From a bacterium 1XD42-54 (GTDB lineage: Bacteria > Bacillota > Clostridia > Lachnospirales > Lachnospiraceae), in contig RAZH01000005.1 in the NCBI GenBank assembly GCA_003612585.1, positions 62,001 to 126,000 on the forward strand: a DNA stretch of 64,000 bases. The letters are read 5' to 3'. A program made the translations under genes and the position numbers. This document shows positions 16,070 to 25,866 of this stretch, in pieces. Under the pieces are notes generated by a model. The model saw only the letters and a program-made list of their open reading frames with translations, made no database searches and was not told the DNA's origin. Within the stretch, counting starts at the first letter, position 1. Each line of letters opens with the position of its first letter.

Positions 16070-17614
16070 ATGCCACATGCAAACCCAGCTACTTTATTTT
16101 ACAGAAAAAATCCGTTATTCAGCCACAGAAAATCTCTGAAACTTACGGAGGAAACTACGACAAAAGAACGGTTATCCGCCTTTTACGTTCTTCTTTTTGG
16201 CGTGACGCTGATTACTGTGCTGTTTACCTTTCTGATCCATACGGCAGACAGCAGACAGTATCAGCGCGTCATTCACAAAATGGTTGTGCTGAATGAATTT
16301 TTCGAGTCCAACGAAAAAGTATTGGCACAGATCAAAAGTTTTGTGACAGCAGAAACCACAGCGCCTGCTGATATCGTAAATCAAAACCTGGACTCTATGG
16401 AAGCCTGTCTTGCCCTACTTCAGAACTCGGAACAGGATCTCCGGATATTCCGGGAACTGCAGGACTGTGCAGATATGACCGATGCTATCCGCACAAGGAC
16501 AGCCCCGCTGTATCATGCAATGGAATTATACAAAAACAAAAATGCCAGTTTTGAAACCTTACATTCCGGCAGCAGGGAGATTTATGCCATCTCAGAAGCA
16601 CTCTCCTCCCGTTACAACATCATCAGCAAAATGCTGCTTGACAATATCCAGCAGTCTTTTCAGGCAATGCAGACGCGCACGCATGCCTTTTTCGTGGTTT
16701 TTCTGATTATGACCGGAATTCTTTTCTTTTTTCTGTTGTTTCAGATTCATGAGCTTTCCAGAGCCGTATCCGGCCCTGTGCAGGCATTGACACAGGCAGC
16801 AGAAAAGATTAAAAAAGACGGAATCTGCAATAGCATTTCCGTCTCTGTGTCTGCAAAAGTGGACCGGGATCTCAGAATCCTCACCGAAGTATTTCATGAC
16901 ATGCTCCTCCAGTTGAAACGGCAGATGGAAATTATCACAGAAAACGCCCGCATTGCGCAGGAGCTCGAACGCGCTCATCTGCGCGAATTACAGTTGCAGA
17001 TCAATCCGCATTTTATGTTTAATACGCTGAACATGCTCTCCGACACAGCATACCTGGAGCATGCAGATCAAACAGCGCAGCTGCTCGAACAGGCTGCAAA
17101 GATGTTTCGTTTCAGCCTTGATTACGCCGGAAAAAAAATCACGCTATACAAAGAACTTGAGGAGCTTGGACGCTATGTGACAATACAGGAAAAGCGATTC
17201 GGAGACAGAATCCGTTTTCTGTTTGAACTCGACGAATCTTTTCATTTTATTGAAATCCCGGCACTTATCCTGCAACCTCTTGTAGAAAACGCCATCGTAC
17301 ACGGTGTGGGCATGTACACTGAAAACGGACGGATTACCATCCGAACCCGGTATGAAAAGGAGACTGGCACAGGCTGGCTGATTGTGGAAGACAACGGCCT
17401 GGGGATGTCGGAAGAAAAAAGAATCCATATTCTGCACGATATCCACCAATATGCGGACAGCGGTCTGAAAATCGGCCTTGGAAATGTATACCAGAGGCTT
17501 CGCATGACATTCGGCGACCGTGTTTCCGTGGAAATCGCAAGTGCAACAGAGCAGGGCACAAGGGTGGCTTTTGCAATCCCTTTGCCGGACATGCCGCTTC
17601 CAGGCTCAACGTAA
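16070..17614 (+). CDS. YesM/LytS-type sensor histidine kinase
   Basis: This 514-residue membrane kinase has TM helices near residues 36-56 and 205-225 flanking an extracytoplasmic sensor of about 150 residues, then a HAMP region. A His_kinase domain follows with phospho-acceptor H314 in LQLQINPHFMFNTLNML, then an HATPase domain (LVENAIVHGV, IVEDNGLGMSEE, GLGNVYQRL). It is the YesM class, which pairs with AraC-type regulators and often senses carbohydrates. It sits 48 bp after the binding-protein gene and 35 bp before the regulator gene. The start follows AAAGGGAG. Confidence 0.94.
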   Translation: MPHANPATLFYRKNPLFSHRKSLKLTEETTTKERLSAFYVLLFGVTLITVLFTFLIHTADSRQYQRVIHKMVVLNEFFESNEKVLAQIKSFVTAETTAPADIVNQNLDSMEACLALLQNSEQDLRIFRELQDCADMTDAIRTRTAPLYHAMELYKNKNASFETLHSGSREIYAISEALSSRYNIISKMLLDNIQQSFQAMQTRTHAFFVVFLIMTGILFFFLLFQIHELSRAVSGPVQALTQAAEKIKKDGICNSISVSVSAKVDRDLRILTEVFHDMLLQLKRQMEIITENARIAQELERAHLRELQLQINPHFMFNTLNMLSDTAYLEHADQTAQLLEQAAKMFRFSLDYAGKKITLYKELEELGRYVTIQEKRFGDRIRFLFELDESFHFIEIPALILQPLVENAIVHGVGMYTENGRITIRTRYEKETGTGWLIVEDNGLGMSEEKRIHILHDIHQYADSGLKIGLGNVYQRLRMTFGDRVSVEIASATEQGTRVAFAIPLPDMPLPGST

Positions 17615-17649
17615 AAAATTAGGGCAAGCATGAAATCGGAGGAACTGAT

Positions 17650-19224
17650 ATGAGCAGAACTTACCGCATCCTTATTGCTGAGGATGAACAAATTGAACGA
17701 CTTGCATTAGAGAGTAAAATCCGTGAAATCGGCAGTCATATCCAGCTAATTCCAAGCGCCTGCGACGGTTACAGCCTGATACGCAGCGTTGAAAAGGAGC
17801 ATCCGGATATTGCGATTGTGGATGTAAACATGCCCGGCCTGAGCGGGTTAGACGCCATTGAAATACTGAAAATGAAGCATGTGGACATGAAGATCATCAT
17901 CAATTCTTCCTACAGCGATTTTTCCTACACGCAAAAGGCACTAAAGCTCGGAGCCAGTGATTATCTGCTCAAGCCAAGCAGCAAAGACGAACTGTACAGC
18001 GCCATTCAAAAAGCCTGCCGCACGCTTGATGAAGAGCGCAGCCTCCACGATGAACAGGAAAAAAACCGGCAGGCTGCCAGCGATCTCTACCCCATTGCCG
18101 CAGAAAAATGGATTTATTCCCTCTTATGTGGCCAGATAGACGACCGCTGTTATCAGCTGCTCAAAAAGGAGACGCCTGCCCTGGAACGCGGCGGTATGTT
18201 CACGTTCTGGAAGCTTCTTCCCGCAGACAGCCTGGAAACGGCCGATACTGCCGCTTTGGCCCTACCCGCGCAAAAACGGATATCTGACCTGCTCGCCAGA
18301 TATATTGGCCAGTACTGTAAATTTTTTTCTGCCGAGCATCACGGCATGCAGATTGTATTCCTTATGGCTGATTCCTTCTCATCAAAAGAAGAATTGGAAC
18401 ATTTTCTCCACGAAACTATCGAATATACCTACCAGCAGTTAAAAAATAACGGCTTTCACGTCTTTGTCGGCGTCAGCCGTTTCCAGGGTAATCCCCTGCA
18501 CTATGCAAACGCGCTTCAGGAAGCACGCCTTGCTCTGATAGAGCGAAAACGCCCCGGTATTTCCCATTTTCAGTATCTTCCTGGGAGCCCAAAAACCTGC
18601 GCCCTTACGGAATTACCGCAAAAAATCCTGCCTTTGTTGCGAGAAAACAAAAAATCAGATGCGCTCGCACTTATCGAGTCCACCCTCCGAAAAGATCTCA
18701 GTCGGGTTGATTCTGATTTTGACTATTTAAAAGCGCAGTCTGTACTCTTTTTGCTGCGCCTAGAAGAGCTCACGTTCCGTTATCATTCCTATGCAAAAAC
18801 CGGCTGGCTGATCTGGGAAAACTTTTATGAAATCAAAAACGGACCGGAGCTGCTCGCCTGGCTTCTCGGCCGGGCAAATATGTTTGCCGAAAATTCCGAA
18901 AAAGAAGAAAGCATATACATCAAAAAAGCACTGCTCTATCTGAATGAAAATTATAATAAGAATATTTCTCTTGATGAGGTCGCTGGACAGATCGGTATCA
19001 GTCCATTCTATCTCAGCCGGCTTTTCAAGCAGGAAAAAGACCTGACCTTTGTCGAACTCCTCACGGACCTGCGCATCCGAAGAGCTGTTTCCATGATGGC
19101 AGACAGTGAAAAAACCCTGCGCGAAATCAGCATCGCCACAGGGTTTTCCAGTCTTCCCTATTTTTACCGCGTCTTTAAAAAGACGACTGGTTTTACGACC
19201 GGTGAAATACGCCAGTATCTTTAA
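17650..19224 (+). CDS. YesN-type response regulator with AraC HTH
   Basis: This 524-residue protein has a receiver domain (about 1-122; acidic E11/D12, phospho-acceptor D58 in DIAIVDVNMPGLSG, conserved Lys in YLLKPSSK). A long middle region (about 130-410) is as in YesN proteins. An AraC-type double HTH (about 425-524: YLNENYNKNISLDEVAGQIGISPFYLSRLFKQE ... GFSSLPYFYRVFKKTTG) closes it. Phosphorylated by the kinase upstream, it should activate carbohydrate or nutrient genes. Targets are unknown; the convergent lyase/Opp cluster and the adjacent esterase gene are candidates by position. Confidence 0.94.
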   Translation: MSRTYRILIAEDEQIERLALESKIREIGSHIQLIPSACDGYSLIRSVEKEHPDIAIVDVNMPGLSGLDAIEILKMKHVDMKIIINSSYSDFSYTQKALKLGASDYLLKPSSKDELYSAIQKACRTLDEERSLHDEQEKNRQAASDLYPIAAEKWIYSLLCGQIDDRCYQLLKKETPALERGGMFTFWKLLPADSLETADTAALALPAQKRISDLLARYIGQYCKFFSAEHHGMQIVFLMADSFSSKEELEHFLHETIEYTYQQLKNNGFHVFVGVSRFQGNPLHYANALQEARLALIERKRPGISHFQYLPGSPKTCALTELPQKILPLLRENKKSDALALIESTLRKDLSRVDSDFDYLKAQSVLFLLRLEELTFRYHSYAKTGWLIWENFYEIKNGPELLAWLLGRANMFAENSEKEESIYIKKALLYLNENYNKNISLDEVAGQIGISPFYLSRLFKQEKDLTFVELLTDLRIRRAVSMMADSEKTLREISIATGFSSLPYFYRVFKKTTGFTTGEIRQYL

Positions 19225-19252
19225 GTCAGTTTTACAGAATACGTTACTGCCT

Positions 19253-20779
19253 TCAGTATTTTACTATTTTTTCTATTTCATCGCTCAGTTTTTTATCGGC
19301 CATACGTATTCCTGTTTTTTTCTGTTCCAGCCAGGTTTCATTGGTTTGCACTTTTTGCAGCGCAGACCGGAGCAGATTTTCCATTGCAGTAGGCCCTGTT
19401 CCGCCCGGTATGTCTCTGACATAAATGAAGCGCAGCGGGTCCAGACAGTTATGAAACGGGGCAAATGCCATATCAAAAGAACTGTCGAAATATTCTTCAT
19501 ATGCTTCGGTGAAAAAATCTTCGGTGATATTTTTCAGATTAAAGTTCTGTCGTTCCGCCTTTTTCACCATGTGCGACACAAATCCATGCGCTTTTCGAAA
19601 AGGCACGCCGCAAGCCCGCACCATTTCATCTGCCAGTTCTGTTACTGTAGAAAAACTTTCGTACGCCCTCTTTTCCAGCAGCTCCTTATTCACCTCTGTC
19701 GTGGCCAGTACGGCATTGAACAGTTCAATACTCTCCTCCAGCTTTGTAAACGCTGCGTCCAGTGTATCTTCTACATCCTCATGGTCTGAAACATCACCGT
19801 AAGGACATTTCAGAAAAGCCGTATGCACCGTGTCCGCAAGCCCTTTGATAAGCGAAAGTGAGCCGCGCAGATGCTCCAGCGCAATAGGATTTCTTTTCTG
19901 AGGCATAATGGAACTCGTTGAAGAATAACCGTCTGCCAGAATAATCATTTTTTCTTCTTCCGTAGACCAGAGCAATAAATCTGTGATAGTCCTTCCCAGG
20001 TCAAGCGCACACAGAGAGATTGCGGAAGCCGCTGTAAAAAAGTGATCAAAATTACCTATGGCATCGTAAGAACACTCAATTGTCTTATCGAACCCCAACA
20101 GTTCACATACGCGATCTCTTGAAATCGGAAATCCAGTCGTTGTAGCAGCCGCAGCCCCCATCGGCGACTGATTGGTCGCGTCATATGCAAAGCAAAAGCG
20201 TCCGATGCAGCGGTCAATCACATCCGTAAATCCAAGAAAGTAATGTCCGAGCAGCCCCGGCTGTGCATGCTGCGTATGCGTATGAATGACATACACGGTA
20301 GATTTATGCGTTTCTGCAAATAACCGGACTGTATTCTGAAAATGAATCAGTTTCTCGATCAGAGATATCAGATGTTTGCGAACGCCAAGCCTTGACCACG
20401 TCATGCTCATGTCATTGCGGCTTCTGCCCAAATGTAGATTTCCACCGGCTCCCCCGCTCATGTCAATGATCTGCTTTTCCATCTGAAAGTACAAATCCTC
20501 AAATTCTCCGCTGTATTCCATCCCGGGATAAACAGAATAATCAATTTTCTCAATCGCCCTCATAATCTTTCCGGCATCACTCTGTTTCACAATTCCCTGC
20601 TCGCTGAGCATTACCAGATGCGCTTCATTTACATTTTTTATGTATGGCAGAAGGCGGTCGCGAAAACGGCAGAAAGCCGGCTTGGAATCAACCTGCGCCA
20701 AAATAACAGAAGGATAATGATTCCCGTTTTTCTTCATCACTTCTTCCCGCTCTTCCAGATAATTATGATTGAGTCTCAT
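19253..20779 (-). CDS. argininosuccinate/EDDS-lyase-like C-N lyase (fumarase/aspartase superfamily)
   Basis: This 508-residue protein belongs to the fumarase/aspartase superfamily, argininosuccinate lyase branch. All three conserved regions are present: HLGRSRNDMSMT (about 116-127), HTHTQHAQPG (about 166-175) and the flexible catalytic Ser loop SSTSSIMPQKRNP (about 286-298). Members eliminate fumarate from N-substituted aspartates. It is the last gene of a transporter/enolase operon and no other arginine gene is near, so a catabolic role on an imported N-(dicarboxyethyl) compound, as with EDDS lyase, is inferred rather than arginine synthesis. ATG 20779 follows GGAAAGGGG; a GTG two codons upstream is possible. 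Confidence 0.85.
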   Translation of the reverse strand: MRLNHNYLEEREEVMKKNGNHYPSVILAQVDSKPAFCRFRDRLLPYIKNVNEAHLVMLSEQGIVKQSDAGKIMRAIEKIDYSVYPGMEYSGEFEDLYFQMEKQIIDMSGGAGGNLHLGRSRNDMSMTWSRLGVRKHLISLIEKLIHFQNTVRLFAETHKSTVYVIHTHTQHAQPGLLGHYFLGFTDVIDRCIGRFCFAYDATNQSPMGAAAATTTGFPISRDRVCELLGFDKTIECSYDAIGNFDHFFTAASAISLCALDLGRTITDLLLWSTEEEKMIILADGYSSTSSIMPQKRNPIALEHLRGSLSLIKGLADTVHTAFLKCPYGDVSDHEDVEDTLDAAFTKLEESIELFNAVLATTEVNKELLEKRAYESFSTVTELADEMVRACGVPFRKAHGFVSHMVKKAERQNFNLKNITEDFFTEAYEEYFDSSFDMAFAPFHNCLDPLRFIYVRDIPGGTGPTAMENLLRSALQKVQTNETWLEQKKTGIRMADKKLSDEIEKIVKY

Positions 20780-20795
20780 CCCCACACCCCTTTCC

Positions 20796-21902
20796 TTAAT
20801 TTACAGTAACCCGGTATTGTTCCAACCGTTCAAAATCAATTTCGATTCCAATACCCGGGTGATCCGGAGCCTTGATAAAACCATCTTTATCCGGTACGAT
20901 TTTCTCTGTGAACATCGCATGCAAAAGCCCGTTCGTATTGCTGTCATAATACTCGGCAATCAGTCCGTTCGGCACCGCTGCAACAAGCGGAATATGGATT
21001 TCCTGATCGCCGTGCGGCGCAACCATAATATGCGCGCTCATCGCCAGATCCGCGACTTTTTTCCATTCTGTAATCCCGCCCAATATCTGCGCGTCCGCAT
21101 TGAGAATATTCGCGGCGTGCTTATCTATAATCTCTTTGAATCCCCATTTCGTATACTCATTTTCTCCAATGGCAATCGGAGTAACCAGTTTCTCTGTCAA
21201 TTCAGCACAGCCTTCCAGATCGTCCACATGAAGGGGTTCCTCAAACCAGAAAATATTCCGCTTATCCAATTCCCGCCCGATTTTCAGGGCTTCTATTCTC
21301 GAATAAGCATTGTTGGCGTCCACCATAATATCAACGTCTTTTCCAACAGCATCTCTTACGGCGTCTATTCGTTCGAGATCCTCCGAAATAGAAGCGCCGC
21401 CGATTTTCATCTTAACGGCATGTACGCCCTTTGCAACATTGGTACGCATTTCATCCTGCAATTCTTTTATTCCTTTTCCAGGAAGATAATACCCTCCGGC
21501 TATGTAAACCGGTACCGCCGGGCGATACCCGCCCATCATCTGATACAGCGGCCTCCCTGCTGCCTTCCCGATAATATCCCACAGTGCAATATCCAAGCTG
21601 CTGATTGCATGCATTTCCATCCCTTTCCGGCCATATACCTTCGGAAGATACATTTTCGCCCAGATACGCTCTACATTAAAGGGGTCTTCCCCCAACACCC
21701 GGTCTCTCAGATTCCGGATCGTGTTTACCACAAGATTGGTGGTGCCGCAGGTTCCTCTCGTCCAGCCATATCCTGAAATTCCATCATCTGTTTTTACTTC
21801 GCAAATAATAATCTCTGTTCCGTCATAAGTATACAGTCCGTTTGAAATAGGCTTCTCATGCGACGTATAATAAGCATGCGCTATAACATCCGTGATTTTC
21901 AT
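20796..21902 (-). CDS. mandelate racemase-subgroup enolase superfamily enzyme
   Basis: This 368-residue enzyme is expected to abstract the alpha proton of a carboxylate with Mg2+ and then racemise, epimerise or dehydrate. The N-terminal capping domain (1-125) is followed by a TIM barrel. All residues of the mandelate racemase subgroup are visible, at the same numbers as in that enzyme: K164-x-K166, metal ligands D195, E221 and E247, and the D270/H297 dyad (APHGD). The substrate is unknown. The ATG overlaps the stop of the upstream ATPase gene by 4 bp and the gene lies 16 bp before the lyase, so the three act in one pathway. Confidence 0.9.
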   Translation of the reverse strand: MKITDVIAHAYYTSHEKPISNGLYTYDGTEIIICEVKTDDGISGYGWTRGTCGTTNLVVNTIRNLRDRVLGEDPFNVERIWAKMYLPKVYGRKGMEMHAISSLDIALWDIIGKAAGRPLYQMMGGYRPAVPVYIAGGYYLPGKGIKELQDEMRTNVAKGVHAVKMKIGGASISEDLERIDAVRDAVGKDVDIMVDANNAYSRIEALKIGRELDKRNIFWFEEPLHVDDLEGCAELTEKLVTPIAIGENEYTKWGFKEIIDKHAANILNADAQILGGITEWKKVADLAMSAHIMVAPHGDQEIHIPLVAAVPNGLIAEYYDSNTNGLLHAMFTEKIVPDKDGFIKAPDHPGIGIEIDFERLEQYRVTVN

Positions 21903-22885
21903 ATCCTTTTCTCCTCCATTCGCACATCATGAATCCGCCTGCATGCAACAAAATGCCCCGGTCTCACTTCCTGAAGTTCCGGCCTGCCTTTTTTACACAG
22001 TTCACACGCATAACTGCATCTGCTGTAAAAACGACATTCTTCCGGCAGATTAACTGGAGATGTAATTTCTCCTTTAATCAATATCTCCTCTTCGTTCTCT
22101 GTTATTTCCGGCACCGGTATTGCCGAGAGAAGCGCTTGCGTATAGGGATGCATCGGGTGATCAAACAATTCTTTTACAGGCGCTTTTTCCACCAGAGAGC
22201 CGAGGTACATAACGGCAATCTCATCTGCAAAATGATTCACCACAGAAAGATTGTGTGTGATAAAAATATACGTTAACTGCAAGGAATTCTGCAGTTCCTT
22301 CATCAGATTCAAGATCTGTGCCTGTATGGAAACATCCAGCGCAGATACCGGTTCGTCGCACACAATAAATTTCGGATTCATTGCCAGCGCCCGCGCAATT
22401 CCGATTCTCTGGCGCCGTCCTCCGTCCAATTCGTGCGGATAGGAATTATACAATCGTCTCGCCAGTCCGACTGTGTCCATCAGCTCCAATACCCTGTCTT
22501 CTATCTGTTGTTTGCTTCCCCTGCCTTTGTAAATCTTGTTCACAACCAGAGGTTCCGCAATCAACTGACTTACCGTCATTCTCGGATTCACCGATGAAAA
22601 TGGGTCCTGAAAAACAATCTGCATATCGCGCCGCAGCGCAGACAACTGTTTCTTATCTGCCTTTGTCACATCAATACCCTCAAAAATCACTTCCCCGTCC
22701 GTTGGTTCCACCAGCCTCAGGATCGCCCGTCCTGTCGTCGATTTTCCGCATCCGGACTCACCTACAATGCCCAGCGTTTTCCCTTTTTCTATAGAAAAAC
22801 TCACGCCGTCAACTGCATGGACCGTTCCTTTTTTGGTTTTAAAATATTTCTTCAGGTTCGTTACCTTCAAAATCGCTTCCTGCAT
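21899..22885 (-). CDS. oligopeptide/dipeptide ABC transporter ATPase (OppF/DppF type)
   Basis: This 328-residue cytoplasmic ATPase has Walker A GESGCGKSTTGRAIL, a Q loop in FQDPFSSVNPRMT, Walker B FIVCDEPVSALDVS, an H loop (FITHNLSVV) and the C-terminal oligo_HPY extension (HPYTQALLSAIP, CRFYSRCSYA with Cys cluster). The ABC signature is HELDGGRRQRIGIA rather than LSGGQ-R; this LDGG variant occurs in some Firmicutes OppF proteins. It pairs with the OppD-type ATPase 2 bp upstream. Confidence 0.94.
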   Translation of the reverse strand: MQEAILKVTNLKKYFKTKKGTVHAVDGVSFSIEKGKTLGIVGESGCGKSTTGRAILRLVEPTDGEVIFEGIDVTKADKKQLSALRRDMQIVFQDPFSSVNPRMTVSQLIAEPLVVNKIYKGRGSKQQIEDRVLELMDTVGLARRLYNSYPHELDGGRRQRIGIARALAMNPKFIVCDEPVSALDVSIQAQILNLMKELQNSLQLTYIFITHNLSVVNHFADEIAVMYLGSLVEKAPVKELFDHPMHPYTQALLSAIPVPEITENEEEILIKGEITSPVNLPEECRFYSRCSYACELCKKGRPELQEVRPGHFVACRRIHDVRMEEKRI

Positions 22886-22887
22886 AG

Positions 22888-23928
22888 TTATCCCTTCCTT
22901 TTAATGTGGAATTCTGCATCACGGTATGCAGTGCACCATACGCTGTGTCCGTCCTCATACGTTTTGCGAGCCGGCTGTTCCGCATAACACGCCTGCGCGG
23001 CGTAGGGACACCTTTTTGCAAAGGCACAGCCCTGCGGCAGATTCGCCGGGTCAGGCATCAATCCCGGAATCGGCTTTAAGGAAGCCACGCGATTATGGAT
23101 ATTCGGCAGAGAATTAAACAGACCTTCTGTATATGGATGAAGGGTTTCATTAAAAATCTGTTTCAGTGTTCCCTGTTCCACAATCCTCCCTGCATACATG
23201 ACCGCCACCTCATCACACATCCTGGCAACTACGCCAAGATCATGCGTAATCAAAATCATGGAGGTTCCGTATTCTGTCTTTAGCTGTTTCATCAGTTTCA
23301 GAACCTGTGCCTGAATCGTAACATCCAGAGCCGTGGTAGGTTCGTCTGCGATCAAAATTTCAGGCTTACACGCCAATGCAATCGCAATCCCCACACGCTG
23401 TCTCATCCCTCCGGAAAACTGATGAGGATACTCGGATGCTCTTGAGGGACTGATTCCAACGATCTCCAGCATCCTTGCCGCCCGTTCCATTGCATCCTTT
23501 TTCGACACACGGCCGTGAAGCATAATGCTTTCGGAGATTTGCTCCCCTACTTTCATCACCGGGTTCAGAGATGTCATCGGGTCCTGAAAAATCATGGCAA
23601 TCTCATTTCCTCTGATTCTGCACAGTTCCGCAGCGCTCAGTCTCTGAACATCTGTCCCGTTCACATAAATATGATCCGCCTCCACAACTCCGGGCGGCGT
23701 TTCGATCAGATTCATAAGAGATAGCATACTCGTCGTTTTCCCGGCTCCGGTTTCCCCTACAATCCCGAGCGTAACTCCCCGTTTCAGCTGCAAGTCAATC
23801 CCGTTTACTGCCATTACAACTTCGGATGATGTCTCATAACGAACCCTTAAATTCTCTACGTCTATCGCATACTTACTTTGCTTTTTCTCTTCTTTTCTTT
23901 CCGCACTTACGTTTCCGTCATAGAACAT
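22888..23928 (-). CDS. oligopeptide/dipeptide ABC transporter ATPase (OppD/DppD type)
   Basis: This 346-residue ATPase has Walker A GETGAGKTTSMLSL, a Q loop in FQDPMTSLNPVM, signature QFSGGMRQRVGIA, Walker B ILIADEPTTALDVT, a switch His in LITHDLGVV, and the C-terminal oligo_HPY region with CAFAKRCPYAAQAC. It energises the adjacent permease pair together with the OppF-type subunit. The gene follows the DppC-type permease by 12 bp. Confidence 0.94.
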   Translation of the reverse strand: MFYDGNVSAERKEEKKQSKYAIDVENLRVRYETSSEVVMAVNGIDLQLKRGVTLGIVGETGAGKTTSMLSLMNLIETPPGVVEADHIYVNGTDVQRLSAAELCRIRGNEIAMIFQDPMTSLNPVMKVGEQISESIMLHGRVSKKDAMERAARMLEIVGISPSRASEYPHQFSGGMRQRVGIAIALACKPEILIADEPTTALDVTIQAQVLKLMKQLKTEYGTSMILITHDLGVVARMCDEVAVMYAGRIVEQGTLKQIFNETLHPYTEGLFNSLPNIHNRVASLKPIPGLMPDPANLPQGCAFAKRCPYAAQACYAEQPARKTYEDGHSVWCTAYRDAEFHIKRKG

Positions 23929-23940
23929 ACAAACACCTTC

Positions 23941-24831
23941 CTATCGTTTCAATTTCGGATCAAGCGCATCCCGCAAGCCGTCACCTACCAGATTAATGGA
24001 CATCACTGTAATCATGATCGCAAGCCCCGGGAAAAAGCAAAGATAGGGAGCCTGTATAATAAACTGCTTGGAAGCTGACAGCAAAGCGCCCCATTCCGGT
24101 GTCGGCAGCGCAACACCCAGCCCGATATAGCTTAAACCGGCAGCGCTGATTATGTTTGTCCCCATACGCAGCGTTGCCTGTACCAGAATCGGAGAAAAAC
24201 AGTTTGGAATAATATATTTTGTTATAATATAAAAATCCGAAGCGCCGATTGCCTTTGCGGATTCAATGTACTCATTGTACCGAACCGTAAGAACGGAGGC
24301 TCTCGTAATCCTGGCAAAAATAGGAATGGTGCTGATCGCCAGCGCAATCATCAGATTAAGCAAACTTGTTCCCAACACAGTAACCATCAGTATCGTAAGC
24401 AGAATGCTCGGAACAATTGAAAATGCATCAATCATACGCATGATAATCGTGTCATATCTGCCGCCCAGATAACCGGCGGAAGTTCCGATTGGAACCCCTA
24501 CAAACAATCCGAAAAGCACTGACACTGCGCCGATGACGAGAGAATACCTGGCGCCATAGCCCACTCTTGCAAGCATATCTCGTCCATAATTGTCTGTGCC
24601 AAACAGGTATTTTGTTCCTGGCGAAATCATCCTGTCTGCAATATTCATTCCGATTACATCGGTCTCATAATCCCATATAAAATCCGCAGATACTGCAAGC
24701 AATATAAGTGCAGCCGTAATAATCAGGCCTATCATCGCTCCTTTATTTCTGCGGAACTGCCTCCATACCGCCAACGCCCGATTCTGACGGACTCCGGCAC
24801 TGTTTTTACATGACTTTTCTACCCTGTCCAT
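23941..24831 (-). CDS. Opp/Dpp ABC transporter permease (DppC type)
   Basis: This 296-residue inner-membrane permease has about six TM helices. An N-terminal OppC_N segment (RNKGAMIGLIITAALILLAV) and a BPD_transp_1 domain are present, with the coupling-helix EAA-like loop SAKAIGASDFYIITKYIIPN. FGTDNYGRDMLARVGYGARYSL is diagnostic of the DppC/OppC side. Start 24831 is chosen for AAGGAG upstream; it lies 4 bp after the DppB stop. The earlier in-frame start at 24882 would overlap DppB by 47 bp. Confidence 0.94.
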   Translation of the reverse strand: MDRVEKSCKNSAGVRQNRALAVWRQFRRNKGAMIGLIITAALILLAVSADFIWDYETDVIGMNIADRMISPGTKYLFGTDNYGRDMLARVGYGARYSLVIGAVSVLFGLFVGVPIGTSAGYLGGRYDTIIMRMIDAFSIVPSILLTILMVTVLGTSLLNLMIALAISTIPIFARITRASVLTVRYNEYIESAKAIGASDFYIITKYIIPNCFSPILVQATLRMGTNIISAAGLSYIGLGVALPTPEWGALLSASKQFIIQAPYLCFFPGLAIMITVMSINLVGDGLRDALDPKLKR

Positions 24832-24835
24832 ATGT

Positions 24836-25771
24836 TCAACTCCTTGCATATTCTGCTTTGATTCTCGGGTCCATAAACGCATATATGATGTCTACCAATA
24901 AAAGAATCAATGATACCACTACCGCTGTCATAATCACAAAGCCAGTTACTACCTCATAATCGCTTTTCAATATAGAATCAACCAGATAACTGCCGATTCC
25001 CGGCCACGCAAAAACACGTTCCGTTATCAGCGCGCCTCCGACCAGCGTCGCACACTGCGTTCCGATCATAGTAACAATCGGAATCTGTGCGTTTTTAAAC
25101 GCATGGCGGATAATAACCAGATGTTCATTTAATCCCTTTGCTCTTGCTGTCCGCAAATAATCCTGCCGCAAAACATCCAGCATCGCTGACCGTGTTGTGC
25201 GTGTCAATGCCGCCATATTTCCCGTCCCACATGTGATCATTGGAAGAATAAGGCTTTTCCATCCCGCTCCTGCTCCGCTCGACGGCAGCCATCCCAGATG
25301 AACCGAAAATAAAATAATCAGCAGCAGACCAATCCAAAAATTAGGCATTGCAAGGCCAATGAAAGACAGCGCCGAAGCTCCCGTATCCACCCATTCATTT
25401 CGTTTTACCGCAGCTAATATACCAAGCGGTATAGAAGTAATCACGGTCAGAATGACCGATGCAACTGCAAGCAGAAGCGTATACGGAAGTTTTGAGAAAT
25501 ACAACTGCCAGACATCTTCGTTATTGTAAATGCTTTTTCCCATATCGCCGTGCAGCAACCCTCCAATATAGTGCGCATAACGGACAACTATCGGTTCATT
25601 CAAGCCATGATCTTCCCGGTAAATTTCAAGCTGCTCCTCCGTCGCTTCGTCGCCCAGAGCGGTTCTTGCCGGGTCCCCCGGTACCAGATCCATGACGCAA
25701 TACACGACAAAAGAAACAAAAATTACAATGGGAATAATCATCAGAATACGTTTTGTGATATATTTTGCCAT
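24836..25771 (-). CDS. Opp/Dpp ABC transporter permease (DppB type)
   Basis: This 311-residue inner-membrane permease begins with the DppB-type helix (ITKRILMIIPIVIFVSFVVYCVMDLVPGDPA) and carries YLRTARAKGLNEHLVIIRHAFKNA, the conserved EAA coupling loop. ATG 25771 has AGGAG ten bases upstream; the earlier ATG at 25780 is only one base from that site. It follows the binding-protein gene by about 95 bp. Confidence 0.94.
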   Translation of the reverse strand: MAKYITKRILMIIPIVIFVSFVVYCVMDLVPGDPARTALGDEATEEQLEIYREDHGLNEPIVVRYAHYIGGLLHGDMGKSIYNNEDVWQLYFSKLPYTLLLAVASVILTVITSIPLGILAAVKRNEWVDTGASALSFIGLAMPNFWIGLLLIILFSVHLGWLPSSGAGAGWKSLILPMITCGTGNMAALTRTTRSAMLDVLRQDYLRTARAKGLNEHLVIIRHAFKNAQIPIVTMIGTQCATLVGGALITERVFAWPGIGSYLVDSILKSDYEVVTGFVIMTAVVVSLILLLVDIIYAFMDPRIKAEYARS

Positions 25772-25866
25772 ATCTTGCATACTCCTTTTTACAAATTCGG
25801 CATACTGTTTCAGATGAGCAGTATGCCGAATGAGAAATCAACTATTTGTTTGTATCATCTATCCTT

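Noticed and set aside
19253-20779. Assignment of the lyase as ArgH for arginine synthesis
   Set aside because: It is embedded in a peptide-type transporter/enolase operon with no arginine gene nearby; the symbol was withheld although the fold is certain.
20769-21776. Plus-strand open frame of about 335 codons opposite the enolase-superfamily gene
   Set aside because: It is a shadow of a gene with the full mandelate-racemase residue set.
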